From: Arthrobacter sp. NicSoilB8
GTDB taxonomy: Bacteria > Actinomycetota > Actinomycetes > Actinomycetales > Micrococcaceae
NCBI RefSeq assembly: GCF_019977355.1
Contig: NZ_AP024655.1
Coordinates: 1,178,001-1,242,000 of the forward strand
DNA length: 64,000 nt
Direction: 5' to 3'
Below, piece after piece: positions 30,033-38,910 of this stretch. How positions within the stretch are numbered: the stretch's first letter is position 1; each line of letters begins with the position of its first letter. Made by a program: the position numbers and the translations under genes. A model generated the notes under the pieces. That model saw only the letters and a program-made list of their open reading frames with translations, did not search any database and was not told where the DNA came from.

Positions 30033-31352
30033 CTATTGTCCCAGTGACTCTTGCCGGAGTGTCACAGAGTTTGTCGCAGAGCTTTTCGCAGAGTTTGTCA
30101 CAGAGCTTTTCACAGAGTTTGTCACGGAGCCGGACGCGTGGCGGGCCGGACGGCCGGCGGCAGCCTGGACGGGCCCTGAGGGCGCGGCCTGGCACGTGGC
30201 GTTGAGAGTGTCCTCCGCGATGGCCTGCATTTCCTGCAGGATGCGCGGGGCGCCGGACTGGAGCGGTTCCGGCGGGAATGCCACCGCCATGGTGAGCTGC
30301 CGGGTTCCGTCGGCGCTGGTCATGGCGATGGTGCCGTAGCCGGGGACGTCGCCGGGATGGCCATAGTAGAAGTCGTTCGTGCAGAGGTCGTTCCAGCGGA
30401 CCACGCCGAGGCCGTACCTGGCGTAGAGCGGGCTCTGCATCTGCGTGATCGTATCGGCCTTGAGCAGCCGGTCCTGCAGCAGGGCACGGTAGAAGGTGTT
30501 CACGTCCGCCACGGAGGACACCATGCCGCCGGCGGCGTTGTCGATCTGGGCCGCCGGATACGTGACATCGAGCTGCCTGCGGTCCAGCGTGATGTAGCCG
30601 TGGACCATGGACGACGGCGGAGGCCCGGCCGCCGTCATCGAGGTCCCGGTCAGCCCGAGCGGCTCGATGATGTCGGTGCGGATCACCTCGCCGATCGGCC
30701 GTCCGCGCAGGCGTTCGACGATCAGCGCCAGGGCAATGTAGTTCGAGTTAGAGTACTCAAAGCCCTGGGCCAGCTTCGCCTGCCACGAGATCCGGCCGGC
30801 CATGGCCAGCAGGTCGGCCAGGCTGACTTTGGTGGTCAGGGCCTGCTGCACGGTGGCGGGATCGTACAGCGGCCCGTCAACGGACGGCATCCCGGAGCGG
30901 TGCTGCAAGAGTTGGCGGACGGTGACGGGTCCCGGAGCGTGGGTGACCCGGTCGAAGTCCGGCAGATAGGCGCTGACCGGCGTGTCCAGCTGGATCCGGC
31001 CCTCCTCGGCCAGCTTCAGCACGCAGACCGCCACCATGGATTTGGTGATGCCGCCGACGTGGACAGGATCCGTTGCCTCGGCCCGGGAGCCGCCGTCCAG
31101 GTTCCGGACACCGTACGCCGCGGACCATTCGTCCCCGCCTACCCGGACCTGGATGAGCACGGCGGGGGCGCCGTCGTCGAGCATCCTCCTGCTGAACTCT
31201 TCGAGCACCGCCCGGTAGCCGGAATCGGGCGGGAGCGGCTGGGCCGGCGTTGCCGGCCTGGGACTGCACCCGCCCACGGCCGCGGTGAGCACGACGGCGG
31301 CGACCGCGGCCGTGAGCCGGCGGGGTGAAGGGCGAATCCAGGCCACCGACAT
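30033..31352 (-). CDS. Serine-hydrolase-like (class C beta-lactamase fold) lipoprotein, nucleophile missing
   Basis: A 439-residue exported lipoprotein: basic start, hydrophobic core, lipobox AVGGC, then a beta-lactamase/DD-peptidase fold. Downstream motifs are normal, with YSNSNY for the Tyr site and HPGDVPGYG for the third motif. The SxxK motif, however, reads G-G-I-T-K: the serine that attacks the substrate is glycine (GGC codon; plus strand about 31050-31055). The protein should therefore be unable to acylate and may be a binding or regulatory pseudoenzyme. The C-terminus ends in a repetitive Ser/Val/Thr/Asn tail. ATG 31352 is chosen because AGAAGGA lies 6 bases upstream; the frame opens 30 bases earlier. 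Confidence 0.85.
   Translation of the reverse strand: MSVAWIRPSPRRLTAAVAAVVLTAAVGGCSPRPATPAQPLPPDSGYRAVLEEFSRRMLDDGAPAVLIQVRVGGDEWSAAYGVRNLDGGSRAEATDPVHVGGITKSMVAVCVLKLAEEGRIQLDTPVSAYLPDFDRVTHAPGPVTVRQLLQHRSGMPSVDGPLYDPATVQQALTTKVSLADLLAMAGRISWQAKLAQGFEYSNSNYIALALIVERLRGRPIGEVIRTDIIEPLGLTGTSMTAAGPPPSSMVHGYITLDRRQLDVTYPAAQIDNAAGGMVSSVADVNTFYRALLQDRLLKADTITQMQSPLYARYGLGVVRWNDLCTNDFYYGHPGDVPGYGTIAMTSADGTRQLTMAVAFPPEPLQSGAPRILQEMQAIAEDTLNATCQAAPSGPVQAAAGRPARHASGSVTNSVKSSVTNSAKSSATNSVTLRQESLGQ
30061..30132. repeat. 12-bp tandem repeat, about six copies
   Basis: Degenerate copies of GTCACAGAGTTT / GTCGCAGAGCTT encode the four-residue repeats (SVTN, SVKS, SATN) at the C-terminus of the lipoprotein gene read on the minus strand. 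Copy number is likely to vary between strains. Confidence 0.8.
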
Positions 31353-31475
31353 GACGGTCCTTCTTGCAGGTCGGGTTTGCACTCGGGGTCGGAGGATGCC
31401 CTGGCCGGGCAGAGTCCTGACCCTTGTGATGCTCCTCAGGCCGCCCGCCGGCGACTAGAGCCATAAGTCACAGGG

Positions 31476-31814
31476 TCAGCCGGCGGCCCCTGCCGTTGCC
31501 GGTGCAGCCGTTGCCGCCGCCACCACTGGGTGGTCGCGGTGCAGGTTCCCGAGGACCGAGGCGCCAAGCGGTGACCCCAGCTCCTCGAAGAACTCCGCGT
31601 TGGCCCGGACGTAGTCGGCCCATTCGTCCGGGACGTCGTCCGCGTAGTAGATGGCCTCGACCGGGCACACGGGATCGCAGGCGCCGCAGTCCACACACTC
31701 GGACGGGTGGATGTAGAGCGAGCGTTCGCCTTCATAGATGCAGTCCACCGGGCATTCCTCGATGCACGCCTTGTCCTTCACATCCACGCAGGGCTGCGCG
31801 ATCACGTACGTCAT
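31476..31814 (-). CDS. Seven-iron ferredoxin (FdxA-type)
   Basis: A 112-residue electron carrier. Cys9, Cys17 and the cluster CIEECPVDC supply the first iron-sulfur site, and CVDCGACDPVCP (Cys40, 43, 46, 50) the 4Fe-4S site, as in the 3Fe-4S/4Fe-4S ferredoxins of actinobacteria. A short Ala-rich tail follows. It begins 6 bases after the aldehyde dehydrogenase stop on the same strand, so it belongs to the catabolic operon, where it could serve the FAD oxidoreductase or another redox step. Confidence 0.92.
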   Translation of the reverse strand: MTYVIAQPCVDVKDKACIEECPVDCIYEGERSLYIHPSECVDCGACDPVCPVEAIYYADDVPDEWADYVRANAEFFEELGSPLGASVLGNLHRDHPVVAAATAAPATAGAAG

Positions 31815-31820
31815 GGCAGG

Positions 31821-33323
31821 CTACACACCCGTGTAGACGGTCTTGCCCCACGTGAAGAAGTCCAGCGCGGACTTCCCCTGCTCGCGGAACGTGTTGGTGG
31901 AGGAGTCCTTGACGCCGCCGAACGGCACATTCAGGTCCAGGCCCGCCGTCGGACGGTTGACCTTGATGACGCCGGCCTGGGCTCGGGCGGCGAAGTCGGT
32001 GGCGAGCGCCAGGGAGTCGGTGCAGATGCCGGCGGTGAGGCCGTAGCGGGAATCGTTGATCGCGGCGAGTCCCGCCTCGTAGTCCGGGACCTCGAGGACG
32101 GCCACCACGGGGCCGAAGATCTCTTCCGTCACGGCGGCGTCGTCGAAGGGCAGGTCCGTGAGGATGGCGGCCGGGAACAGGAAGCCGGCGTCCGCGCCGC
32201 CGTCGTACGCCCCGTGGAGCAGGGTGGCGCCGCGTTCGACGGCGGTACGCACCGCCGCCTGGTTCTGTTCGAACTGCTGGCGGCTCACGACGGCACCCAT
32301 GGCGGCGCCGCCCGAGCCGTCACGGCCGAGGCCGTCGCCGGGGGTGTAGGCGGCGGCTTCCTCGGTGAGGGCGGCGAGGAAGTCCTCGCGGACGCCGGGG
32401 GTGACGTAGACGCGGGAGGTCGCGGTGCAGGCCTGGCCGGTGAGCCCGAACGCGCCGGCGGCGACCACCTTGGCGGCCTTGCGGGGATCGGCGTCGTCCA
32501 GGACCAGGACGCCGTTCTTGCCGCCCATTTCGAGCTGGACCCGGGCGCGGCGGGCGTTCAGGATCTCCTGCAGTCCCAGGCCCACGCTGGTGGAGCCGGT
32601 GAAGGACAGCCCGGCGATGCGCGGGTCGCGGGCCAGGGCGTCGCCCACCACGCGGCCCTTGCCGTGGACCACGTTGAACACGCCGGCGGGCAGCCCGGCG
32701 TCCTGCAGGGCGCGGGCCAGGTGCGTGGCGGAGAGCGGGGTGAGCTCGGCCGGCTTGATGACCACGGCGTTGCCGCTAATCAGCGCCGGGGCGGACTTCC
32801 ACGCCGGGATGGCGATGGGGAAGTTCCACGGCGTGATGAGGCCGACGACGCCGAGCGGCTCGCGCCGGGTGGTGATGGTGGTGTCCGGCAGGCCGCTGGG
32901 CAGCACCTCGCCGGTGGCGGCCCAGCCGAGCGAGCCGAAGAAGCGCAGCACGTCGGAGGCGCGCTTGACCTCGCCCTTGGCCTCGGCGAAGGTCTTGCCC
33001 TCCTCGCGGACGAGGTCACCGGCGATCGCGGCCTGGCGTTCCAGCAGGAGGTCGCCGGCGGCCATGAGGATGGCGCCGCGGGCGGGGGCGGGCAGGGCGG
33101 CCCAGGCCGGCTGGGCGGCGGTGGCGGCGCTGATGGCGGCGTCGACGTCGGCCGCGGTGCCGCTGGGGGAGAGGGCTGCGAGTTCGCCGGGGCGGGCGGG
33201 GTTCATGCGTCCGGTGTCCGCCTGGCCGAGCCATGCGCCGTTGATGAGGTGCCGGGCGGTGATGAGGTCCCGCTCGGTGGGGGTCTCGGTTGCAGTGGAG
33301 AGGTCTGTTGCCGTGGAAGTCAT
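31821..33323 (-). CDS. Aldehyde dehydrogenase family protein
   Basis: A 500-residue NAD(P)+-dependent aldehyde dehydrogenase. The cofactor segment ITPWNFPIAIPAWK, the general base Glu in LEMGGKN, the catalytic Cys in GLTGQACTATSR and the C-terminal EEIFGPVVAV motif are all present. Overall it resembles alpha-ketoglutarate semialdehyde or benzaldehyde dehydrogenases. The upstream DHDPS-family lyase favours the first reading, since such lyases often make a semialdehyde precursor, but that is inference. It is the second-last gene of a minus-strand operon, followed 6 bases later by a ferredoxin. Confidence 0.9.
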   Translation of the reverse strand: MTSTATDLSTATETPTERDLITARHLINGAWLGQADTGRMNPARPGELAALSPSGTAADVDAAISAATAAQPAWAALPAPARGAILMAAGDLLLERQAAIAGDLVREEGKTFAEAKGEVKRASDVLRFFGSLGWAATGEVLPSGLPDTTITTRREPLGVVGLITPWNFPIAIPAWKSAPALISGNAVVIKPAELTPLSATHLARALQDAGLPAGVFNVVHGKGRVVGDALARDPRIAGLSFTGSTSVGLGLQEILNARRARVQLEMGGKNGVLVLDDADPRKAAKVVAAGAFGLTGQACTATSRVYVTPGVREDFLAALTEEAAAYTPGDGLGRDGSGGAAMGAVVSRQQFEQNQAAVRTAVERGATLLHGAYDGGADAGFLFPAAILTDLPFDDAAVTEEIFGPVVAVLEVPDYEAGLAAINDSRYGLTAGICTDSLALATDFAARAQAGVIKVNRPTAGLDLNVPFGGVKDSSTNTFREQGKSALDFFTWGKTVYTGV

Positions 33324-33374
33324 GGGGTTCCTTCGGGTGATTCGGGAAAGGGCGGGAGGTCTGGTGGCGGGCGG

Positions 33375-34163
33375 CTAGAGGCTGCGGATCAGGCCGCCGT
33401 CGCACCGCAGGGCCACGCCGGTGATGTAGGAGGCCGGGGCGCTGCAGAGGAACGCGGCGGCGGCGCCGAATTCCTCGGGTTCGCCGTAGCGGCGGGCGGG
33501 GATGGTCTTGCGGGACTCGAGCTGGATTTCCTCGGGTGTGGTGCCGCGGCGCTTGGCGGCGGCGTGGTCGAGTTCCGCCACCCGGTCCGTGGCGATGCGG
33601 CCGGGCAGGAGCATGTTGACCGTGACGGCGTCGAGGGCGACCTCGGCGGCGAGGGTCTTGAGGTAGCCGGCCAACGCGGCGCGGCCGGTGTTGGACACGG
33701 CCAGGTTGGGCAGCGGTGCCACGACGCCGCTCGAGCCGACGGCCAGGATCCGTCCCCAGCGCCGTTCCCGCATGCCCGGCAGGATGTGCGAGACCAGGGC
33801 GTGGTGCGGTTTGACGAGCTGTTCGAAGGCGGCGGCGATGTCGTCGGCGCCGAGGGTGGCGGCCGCGCCGGGTTTGGGCCCGGGACCGTTGAGGACCAGG
33901 ATGTCGATGGGGCCCAGTTCCGCCACGGTCTGTTCGACGGCGGCGGCCACCCCTTCGGCGGTGCTGAGGTCCGCTTCGACGGCGATGGCGCCCGGCCCGT
34001 AGGCCTCCGTCAGTTCGGCGACGATTTCCTTGGCGCGGACCTGGCGCCGTCCGGTAATGGCCACGCGTGCCCCTTCGGCGGCGAGGGCGCGGGCAATGGC
34101 CAGGCCGAGTCCGCCGGTGGAGGCCGCCACGAAGGCGGTTTTTCCGCTGATTCCGAGATCCAT
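33375..34163 (-). CDS. Atypical SDR family oxidoreductase
   Basis: A 262-residue Rossmann-fold protein. The cofactor loop STGGLGLAIA near the N-terminus is close to the classical TGxxxGxG. At the active site, SSGVVAPLPNLAVSNTGRAAL shows Asn and Arg where classical SDRs have the catalytic Tyr and Lys. The NNAG motif is NGPGP. A subgroup of SDRs lacks this Tyr, so the chemistry may differ from a simple reductase. The ATG at 34163 overlaps the stop of the DHDPS-family gene by one base (TGATG), indicating coupling in the operon. Confidence 0.85.
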   Translation of the reverse strand: MDLGISGKTAFVAASTGGLGLAIARALAAEGARVAITGRRQVRAKEIVAELTEAYGPGAIAVEADLSTAEGVAAAVEQTVAELGPIDILVLNGPGPKPGAAATLGADDIAAAFEQLVKPHHALVSHILPGMRERRWGRILAVGSSGVVAPLPNLAVSNTGRAALAGYLKTLAAEVALDAVTVNMLLPGRIATDRVAELDHAAAKRRGTTPEEIQLESRKTIPARRYGEPEEFGAAAAFLCSAPASYITGVALRCDGGLIRSL

Positions 34164-35101
34164 CAGTTCCTCCCCGCCGTCGTGAGGGCCGGCGTCGTTG
34201 CCGCACCGGATTCCAGGGCCTGTGCCGCCTCGGCGAGGTGGGCCAGCAGGGCCGGCCGGAGGACCTCCGGGAACGGCGACGCCGGAGTCCGGACACCGGC
34301 GTCGGCGATCAGTCCGCGTTGGCGCAGGCATTCCTTGCGGACCGCCAGGGCGATCCGTGCCTGCTGCTCGAAGTTGATCAGCGGCAGGTAGGGCAGCAGG
34401 GCATCGCGGGCGGCCTCGTAGCCATCGGACTGCCATGCCCGGACGCAGGCGATGAGCGCCTCGGGGTAGGAGAAGCCGGTCATGGCCCCGGCGGCGCCGG
34501 CCAGGAGCTCGTCCAGCAGCCCCTGTCCGCCGAGGCCGCCGAACACGGAGACGTCGAGGGCTGCGGTCAGCTGTCCGATCGCCACGGACGTGGGCGGCGC
34601 CTCGGCCTTGACCGCGGTGACGAAGCTGCAGGCCTGCACCACGGTGATCAGGGACTGGGCGGTGATGCTGACGCCGCTGGCGAGCGGGTAGTCCTGCAGG
34701 ACCACCTTGGCGCCGGTGGCGCGGTGGATGGCGTCCAGATGGCGGATCACCGTGTCCGCCCGGGGCGAGTTGGCCTGGACCATAACGGCGGCCAGGCGCT
34801 CGCCGGCGACGGCCTGGGCGGCGAGGACTTCCTCGATGGCCGGCCGGGTGGCCAGCGCCGTCACGCCCACTACCAGCGGCAGTTCGGTGCATTCGACGGC
34901 GGTTTCCAGCACGTGCGCGCGTTCCCCGGAGGTGAGCGCGGCGGCTTCGCCGAACACGCCCAGGACGGTCAGGCCGGTGGCGCCGATGGCCTCGTAGCGT
35001 TCCACGAGCCCGGCCAGGCTGTCCAGGTCCACGTCCAGGCTGCTGCCTTGGAATGGTGTGGCGACGACGCCCCACACTCCGGGTGTCAGTGACTCCCGCA
35101 T
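34163..35101 (-). CDS. DHDPS-family lyase/aldolase
   Basis: A 312-residue (beta/alpha)8 class I aldolase of the dihydrodipicolinate synthase/N-acetylneuraminate lyase family. The GxxGE phosphate/pyruvate-binding motif is GVFGE (residues 48-52), Tyr138 lies in LQDYPLASG and the Schiff-base Lys165 in TAVKAEAPP. These enzymes make or cleave a pyruvate-like bond, or dehydrate sugar acids. The context (no lysine genes; SDR, aldehyde dehydrogenase, CoA transferase) argues for catabolism rather than lysine synthesis. ATG 35101 has AAGGAG 7 bases upstream; an earlier in-frame start is unlikely. Confidence 0.88.
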   Translation of the reverse strand: MRESLTPGVWGVVATPFQGSSLDVDLDSLAGLVERYEAIGATGLTVLGVFGEAAALTSGERAHVLETAVECTELPLVVGVTALATRPAIEEVLAAQAVAGERLAAVMVQANSPRADTVIRHLDAIHRATGAKVVLQDYPLASGVSITAQSLITVVQACSFVTAVKAEAPPTSVAIGQLTAALDVSVFGGLGGQGLLDELLAGAAGAMTGFSYPEALIACVRAWQSDGYEAARDALLPYLPLINFEQQARIALAVRKECLRQRGLIADAGVRTPASPFPEVLRPALLAHLAEAAQALESGAATTPALTTAGRN

Positions 35102-35145
35102 CGGATTCTCCTTCATTCGTTGTCCCAAAGTGGCTGCTGCTCCCA

Positions 35146-35235
35146 TGGCTGCGTCCCTGATGTCTGCATTCCTGGCGTCTGCATTCCTGATGTCTGCATT
35201 TCTGGCGGCCGCATCCTCACCGGCTGCATCCCTAA
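35146..35235. repeat. 15-bp tandem repeat, six copies, inside the operon
   Basis: Six consecutive 15-base units of the type TGTCTGCATTCCTGG run from the stop codon of the enoyl-CoA hydratase gene towards the DHDPS-family gene. The three central units differ at one or two bases; the outer ones are more divergent. The array fills most of the only sizeable gap in the core operon. Confidence 0.85.
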
Positions 35236-36056
35236 TGTCCGGGCCAGACCGGCGGGCGCTTCTCCCGGAAGGCGCGCACGCCCTCGGCCGAGTCCGCGCT
35301 GTCCAGCGCGGCCATGAGGGCCGGGAGCCGGAGCCCGCGGGCCTCGGTGGCGGTCAGGTGCGCGGTCCGGGTGACCATCTGCTTGACGGCCCGGACGGAG
35401 GTGGGGGCACAGGCGAGGATCGCGTCCAGCCAGCGCTGCACCGCGGCGTCGAGCTCCTCCGCGGGGACCACCTCGTTGACCAGGCCCATCGACTGCATTT
35501 CCGCCGCCTCGGCCTTCCGCCCGGTCAGGAGCATGCCCATCGCCTGGGTGTACGGGATCCGGCGCACCAGCTGGTGGATGCCGCCGTCGAGCGCCAGACG
35601 CCCCACGCGCGGTTCCGTCAGCCCGAACCGGGCGCTGTCCGCGGCGACCACAATGTCCGCGCCCAGCACGATTTCCATGCCGCCGCCGAGCGCGTAGCCG
35701 TTGACCTTGGCGATCACGGGAACGTCCAGCGTGGTGCGCAGGCTGAGCCCGCCGAAGCCGTTGGGATCCAGCCCGGCCCAGTACTGCAGGCCGGTCTTGT
35801 CCACGGCGGCGGCGGACATGTCCGCCCCGACGCAGAAGGCGCGGGTCCCGGCGCCGGTGATGACCACCGCGCGGACGTCGGGATCGGCCTCGAGCTGGTC
35901 CCAGATCTCGTTGAGCCGGGCCTGGGCGCGGCCGTCGACGGCGTTGAGGACGTGCTGGCGGTCGATGACCACCGTGGCGACGTGGTTCTCGACGGTCAGG
36001 GTCACTTCGTCCACTGGAACGGAGGCGGTCTTCGCCGCTTCTGTCACGGCGCTCAC
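35232..36056 (-). CDS. Enoyl-CoA hydratase/isomerase (crotonase) family protein
   Basis: A 274-residue crotonase-fold enzyme. The oxyanion-hole segments are FCVGADMS and NGYALGGGMEIVLGADIVVAA, and the second active-site region FGLTEPRVGRLALDGGIHQL follows. It acts on a CoA thioester, probably the product of the CoA transferase encoded just upstream. CaiB/crotonase pairs occur in carnitine metabolism and in other CoA-dependent catabolic routes. The ATG overlaps the CoA transferase stop by 4 bases (ATGA). Confidence 0.9.
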   Translation of the reverse strand: MSAVTEAAKTASVPVDEVTLTVENHVATVVIDRQHVLNAVDGRAQARLNEIWDQLEADPDVRAVVITGAGTRAFCVGADMSAAAVDKTGLQYWAGLDPNGFGGLSLRTTLDVPVIAKVNGYALGGGMEIVLGADIVVAADSARFGLTEPRVGRLALDGGIHQLVRRIPYTQAMGMLLTGRKAEAAEMQSMGLVNEVVPAEELDAAVQRWLDAILACAPTSVRAVKQMVTRTAHLTATEARGLRLPALMAALDSADSAEGVRAFREKRPPVWPGH

Positions 36057-37312
36057 CGGAGCACTCCCAGCTGTTGCAGGCGCTCGATGGCCTCGGCGTC
36101 GAACCCGTTCTCCAGCAGGACCTCGACGTTGTGTTCGCCGAGCCGCGGGGCCACCCGGCGGATGCTGGGCGGTGTCGCGGAGAGCCGGATGGGGGCGTTG
36201 AGCATTTTCACGGTGCCGACGCCGGGGTGTTCGGCCTCGACGATCATGCCGTTGGCGTGCGTTTGCGCGTCGGCGAGGGTCTGTTCCAGGGTGTGCACGG
36301 GGGCGTTGAGCAGTCCCTTGTCCTCCAGCTGGCCGGTCCAGTACTCGGTGGTGTTGGTGGCGATGCGCTCGCGGAAGATCGCCTGCAGTGCCGGCTTGTG
36401 CCTGAACTGCTCCTCGAGGGTGGCGAACTCGGGACGCTGCGTGAGGTCCTCGTCCAGGCCGAGGGCCTCGGAGATGCGGGCCAGCGGGTCCGGGGTGAAG
36501 CCGCCCACCATGCAGACGGCGCCGTCGGTGGTTTCAAAGACGCCGCTCAGCGGCATGGCGCCCCAGTTGACCTCGTAGCCGCGGTTGAGCTGCATGCACG
36601 CCTCCTGCATCTGCAGGTGCAGCATGGAGTCGTACATGGTCACCTCCACCTTCTGCCCCACACCGGCGGATTCCCGGGTGCGCAGTGCCAGCAGGATGCC
36701 CTGCATGAGGTGCATGCCGGTGATGTAGTCGCAGAGCGTGGTGGGGTAGATGGAGGGCTTCATGTCCTCCGACTCGCGCCGCCACATCACACCGGAGTAG
36801 GCCTGCGCGATCGCGTCCTGGCCGCCCTTGTGGGAGTACGGGCCCACCGGGCCGAAGCCCGTGCCGGAGGCCCAGATGATGCCCGGGTTCTCCGCTTTGA
36901 GGTCCTCGTAGCCGAAGCCCATCCGCTCCATGACGCCGGAGCGGAAGTTGCTGACCACCACGTCGGCGTCGGCCAGCAGCCGGCGGAGCACGTCCTTGCC
37001 CTCGCCGGTGCGGGTGTCCACGGAGATGCTGCGCTTGTTCCGGTTGATGGACAGGAAGATCGGGTTGTCCTGGCCGTCCTTGTCCGGGAACGAGTTGCGG
37101 GAGATGTCCCCGGCGCCCGGGCGCTCCACCTTGATGATGTCCGCGCCGTAGTCGCCCAGCAGCTGGGTGCAGGACGGGCCCATGAACACCTGGGTGAAGT
37201 CGACGATCTTGATGCCGTCCAGCGGCAGCGGGGTGCCGGCAGATTCAGGTGCGGGCGCCGCCGTCGTGCCGGTTGTTGTGCCTGACAGCAGGTCCTCGAT
37301 GACGGTGCTCAT
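36053..37312 (-). CDS. CaiB/BaiF (class III) CoA transferase
   Basis: A 419-residue family III CoA transferase. The N-terminal IKIVDFTQVFMGPSCTQLLGDYGADIIKVE motif segment and the catalytic Asp in TLCDYITGMH (about residue 190) are present. These enzymes move CoA between carboxylic acids through an aspartyl-CoA intermediate. The substrate here is not known. Both ends overlap neighbouring genes by ATGA, placing it in a tightly coupled set with the FAD oxidoreductase before it and the enoyl-CoA hydratase after it. Confidence 0.92.
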   Translation of the reverse strand: MSTVIEDLLSGTTTGTTAAPAPESAGTPLPLDGIKIVDFTQVFMGPSCTQLLGDYGADIIKVERPGAGDISRNSFPDKDGQDNPIFLSINRNKRSISVDTRTGEGKDVLRRLLADADVVVSNFRSGVMERMGFGYEDLKAENPGIIWASGTGFGPVGPYSHKGGQDAIAQAYSGVMWRRESEDMKPSIYPTTLCDYITGMHLMQGILLALRTRESAGVGQKVEVTMYDSMLHLQMQEACMQLNRGYEVNWGAMPLSGVFETTDGAVCMVGGFTPDPLARISEALGLDEDLTQRPEFATLEEQFRHKPALQAIFRERIATNTTEYWTGQLEDKGLLNAPVHTLEQTLADAQTHANGMIVEAEHPGVGTVKMLNAPIRLSATPPSIRRVAPRLGEHNVEVLLENGFDAEAIERLQQLGVLR

Positions 37313-38682
37313 GCCCCCACCACCGCGTCCACGTCAACGGTGGCGTTCGACGACGGGACGTCGCCCGGGTCCGCGCCGTGCCGGCGCATGCCCTGCTGGA
37401 TGTCCAGGGCGGAGACGTCGCGGACCAGGGTGCCGTTCTGGATGGCCAGCGCGGCGGCGACGCCGACGGCCTGGCCCATGGCCATGCAGGGCGGGATTTC
37501 GCGGGACATCTTCTGCGCCTCGGGGGTGGCGGAGTAGTGGCGGCCGGCAACGAGCAGCTGGTCCACTTCCTTGGGCAGCAGCGAGCGGTACGGGTAGTAG
37601 TAGTCGCGGCCGCGGGCCACGGTGTCGGCGAAGTGCCGGCGCTGCGTGACGTCGTCCTTGGTCATGACGTACTCGCCCTCGAGCAGGCGGGTCTGCCGGA
37701 CGCCCATCTGGGACGCGACGTCGAGCATGTAGCAGTTCTCGAAGCCGGGCAGGTTGGCGCGGACGTAGTCCACGGCCTCGGTGATCCGGTCCCGGGCGGC
37801 GAACTCGGCGGCGGTCATGTCCGCCGGGTCCACGCCGTCGAAACCGGTCATGTGGGGCGCGTTGCACCAGACGACGCCGTCGATGGGGGTCTTGAGCCAC
37901 CACAGTTCCCAGGCGCCGCCGAGGAGGCGCTTGATCTTGCGGTTGATGGCGCGGGCTTCCTTCGGGTTGGCCTGTTCGAAGGCTTCGGCGGCGTTGGTGT
38001 CCACGTTGCCGAGGCGGAAGACGAGGGTGGTGAGGTAGCTGTCCTTGATGTAGCTGGCGCCGGCCCGGGAGGCGACGTCGATGTCGCCGGTGGTGTCGAT
38101 GACAATGTCGGCCATGAAGGCCTGCGGGCCGGACTTGGTCTCGCAGATGACGCCCTTCATGACGCCGTTGTCCACGATCGGACGGGAGAACCAGGAGTGC
38201 AGGCGGAGGTTGACGCCGGCCTCGCGGACGAGGTCGTTGGAGACGCGCTTCCAGCCGTCCGGGTCGAAGGCGGCGGCGTAGCAGACCGGCTTGGGGGTGG
38301 TGTGGGAGTGGAAGTCGAAGGTGCCGTAGCGGCCCCACTTGTTCCACAGTTCCTCGGAGGTCTTGCGGTCATCGGCCGGCGGGACGATGGCCAGGCCCAG
38401 CTTCTGGAGCCGTTCGACGTACTCGGAGACGATGCCCGTGACCGTGATTTCCTGGCCGTTGATCATGTCATCGAGCACCAGGACCATGCCGCCGGAGGCG
38501 AGGCCGCCGAGGGAGGAATAGCGCTCCAGCAAGGTGACGGCTGCGCCGGAGCGGGCCGCGGTGACGGCGGCGGCGACGCCGGCGGGGCCGCCGCCAACCA
38601 CGAGGACGTCGGAGCGGGAGATGACGGGGGCGGTGAGGTCCGCCGTCGTGGTGCTGAGTTCCAGCGAGTTCAGGGAGGTCAT
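37309..38682 (-). CDS. FAD-dependent oxidoreductase (PF12831-like)
   Basis: A 457-residue flavoprotein. The dinucleotide-binding motif VLVVGGGPAGVAAAV is at about residues 25-39 with ERYSSLGGLASGG after it, and the FAD C-terminal segment is YSATPEAQKMSREIPPCMAMGQAVGVAAAL. It matches the FAD_oxidored family, whose members are mostly uncharacterised dehydrogenases. As first gene of the catabolic operon it may carry out the initial oxidation, with the ferredoxin as possible electron partner. ATG 38682 has AAGGA about 7 bases upstream; an earlier in-frame start at 38706 lacks one. Confidence 0.85.
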   Translation of the reverse strand: MTSLNSLELSTTTADLTAPVISRSDVLVVGGGPAGVAAAVTAARSGAAVTLLERYSSLGGLASGGMVLVLDDMINGQEITVTGIVSEYVERLQKLGLAIVPPADDRKTSEELWNKWGRYGTFDFHSHTTPKPVCYAAAFDPDGWKRVSNDLVREAGVNLRLHSWFSRPIVDNGVMKGVICETKSGPQAFMADIVIDTTGDIDVASRAGASYIKDSYLTTLVFRLGNVDTNAAEAFEQANPKEARAINRKIKRLLGGAWELWWLKTPIDGVVWCNAPHMTGFDGVDPADMTAAEFAARDRITEAVDYVRANLPGFENCYMLDVASQMGVRQTRLLEGEYVMTKDDVTQRRHFADTVARGRDYYYPYRSLLPKEVDQLLVAGRHYSATPEAQKMSREIPPCMAMGQAVGVAAALAIQNGTLVRDVSALDIQQGMRRHGADPGDVPSSNATVDVDAVVGA

Positions 38683-38910
38683 GGGGGGATCCTTACTTTC
38701 CGGCATGGAAGTGCCGTCGGAACGGCGGCCGGTGACGTAGAAGACGGTGCTCAGGAGGAGGGCGCGGCGGCGCTGACCGCGAAATCCACCCGGCAGAGGG
38801 TATGACGCAGCGCGGCCCGTTGCGGACCTTGCTGCGGAGTGTGGAAAGGGTTCCGACGGACACTCGGGCGTCCGGACCGGAGGATGGCGACGGCGGCTAG
38901 GGCCGGCCGA

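Noticed and set aside
31707..34391. Plus-strand frame of 894 codons across the aldehyde dehydrogenase and SDR genes
   Set aside because: Covers several real minus-strand genes and reads as Gly/Ala/Asp-rich noise; the minus-strand proteins have complete catalytic motifs.
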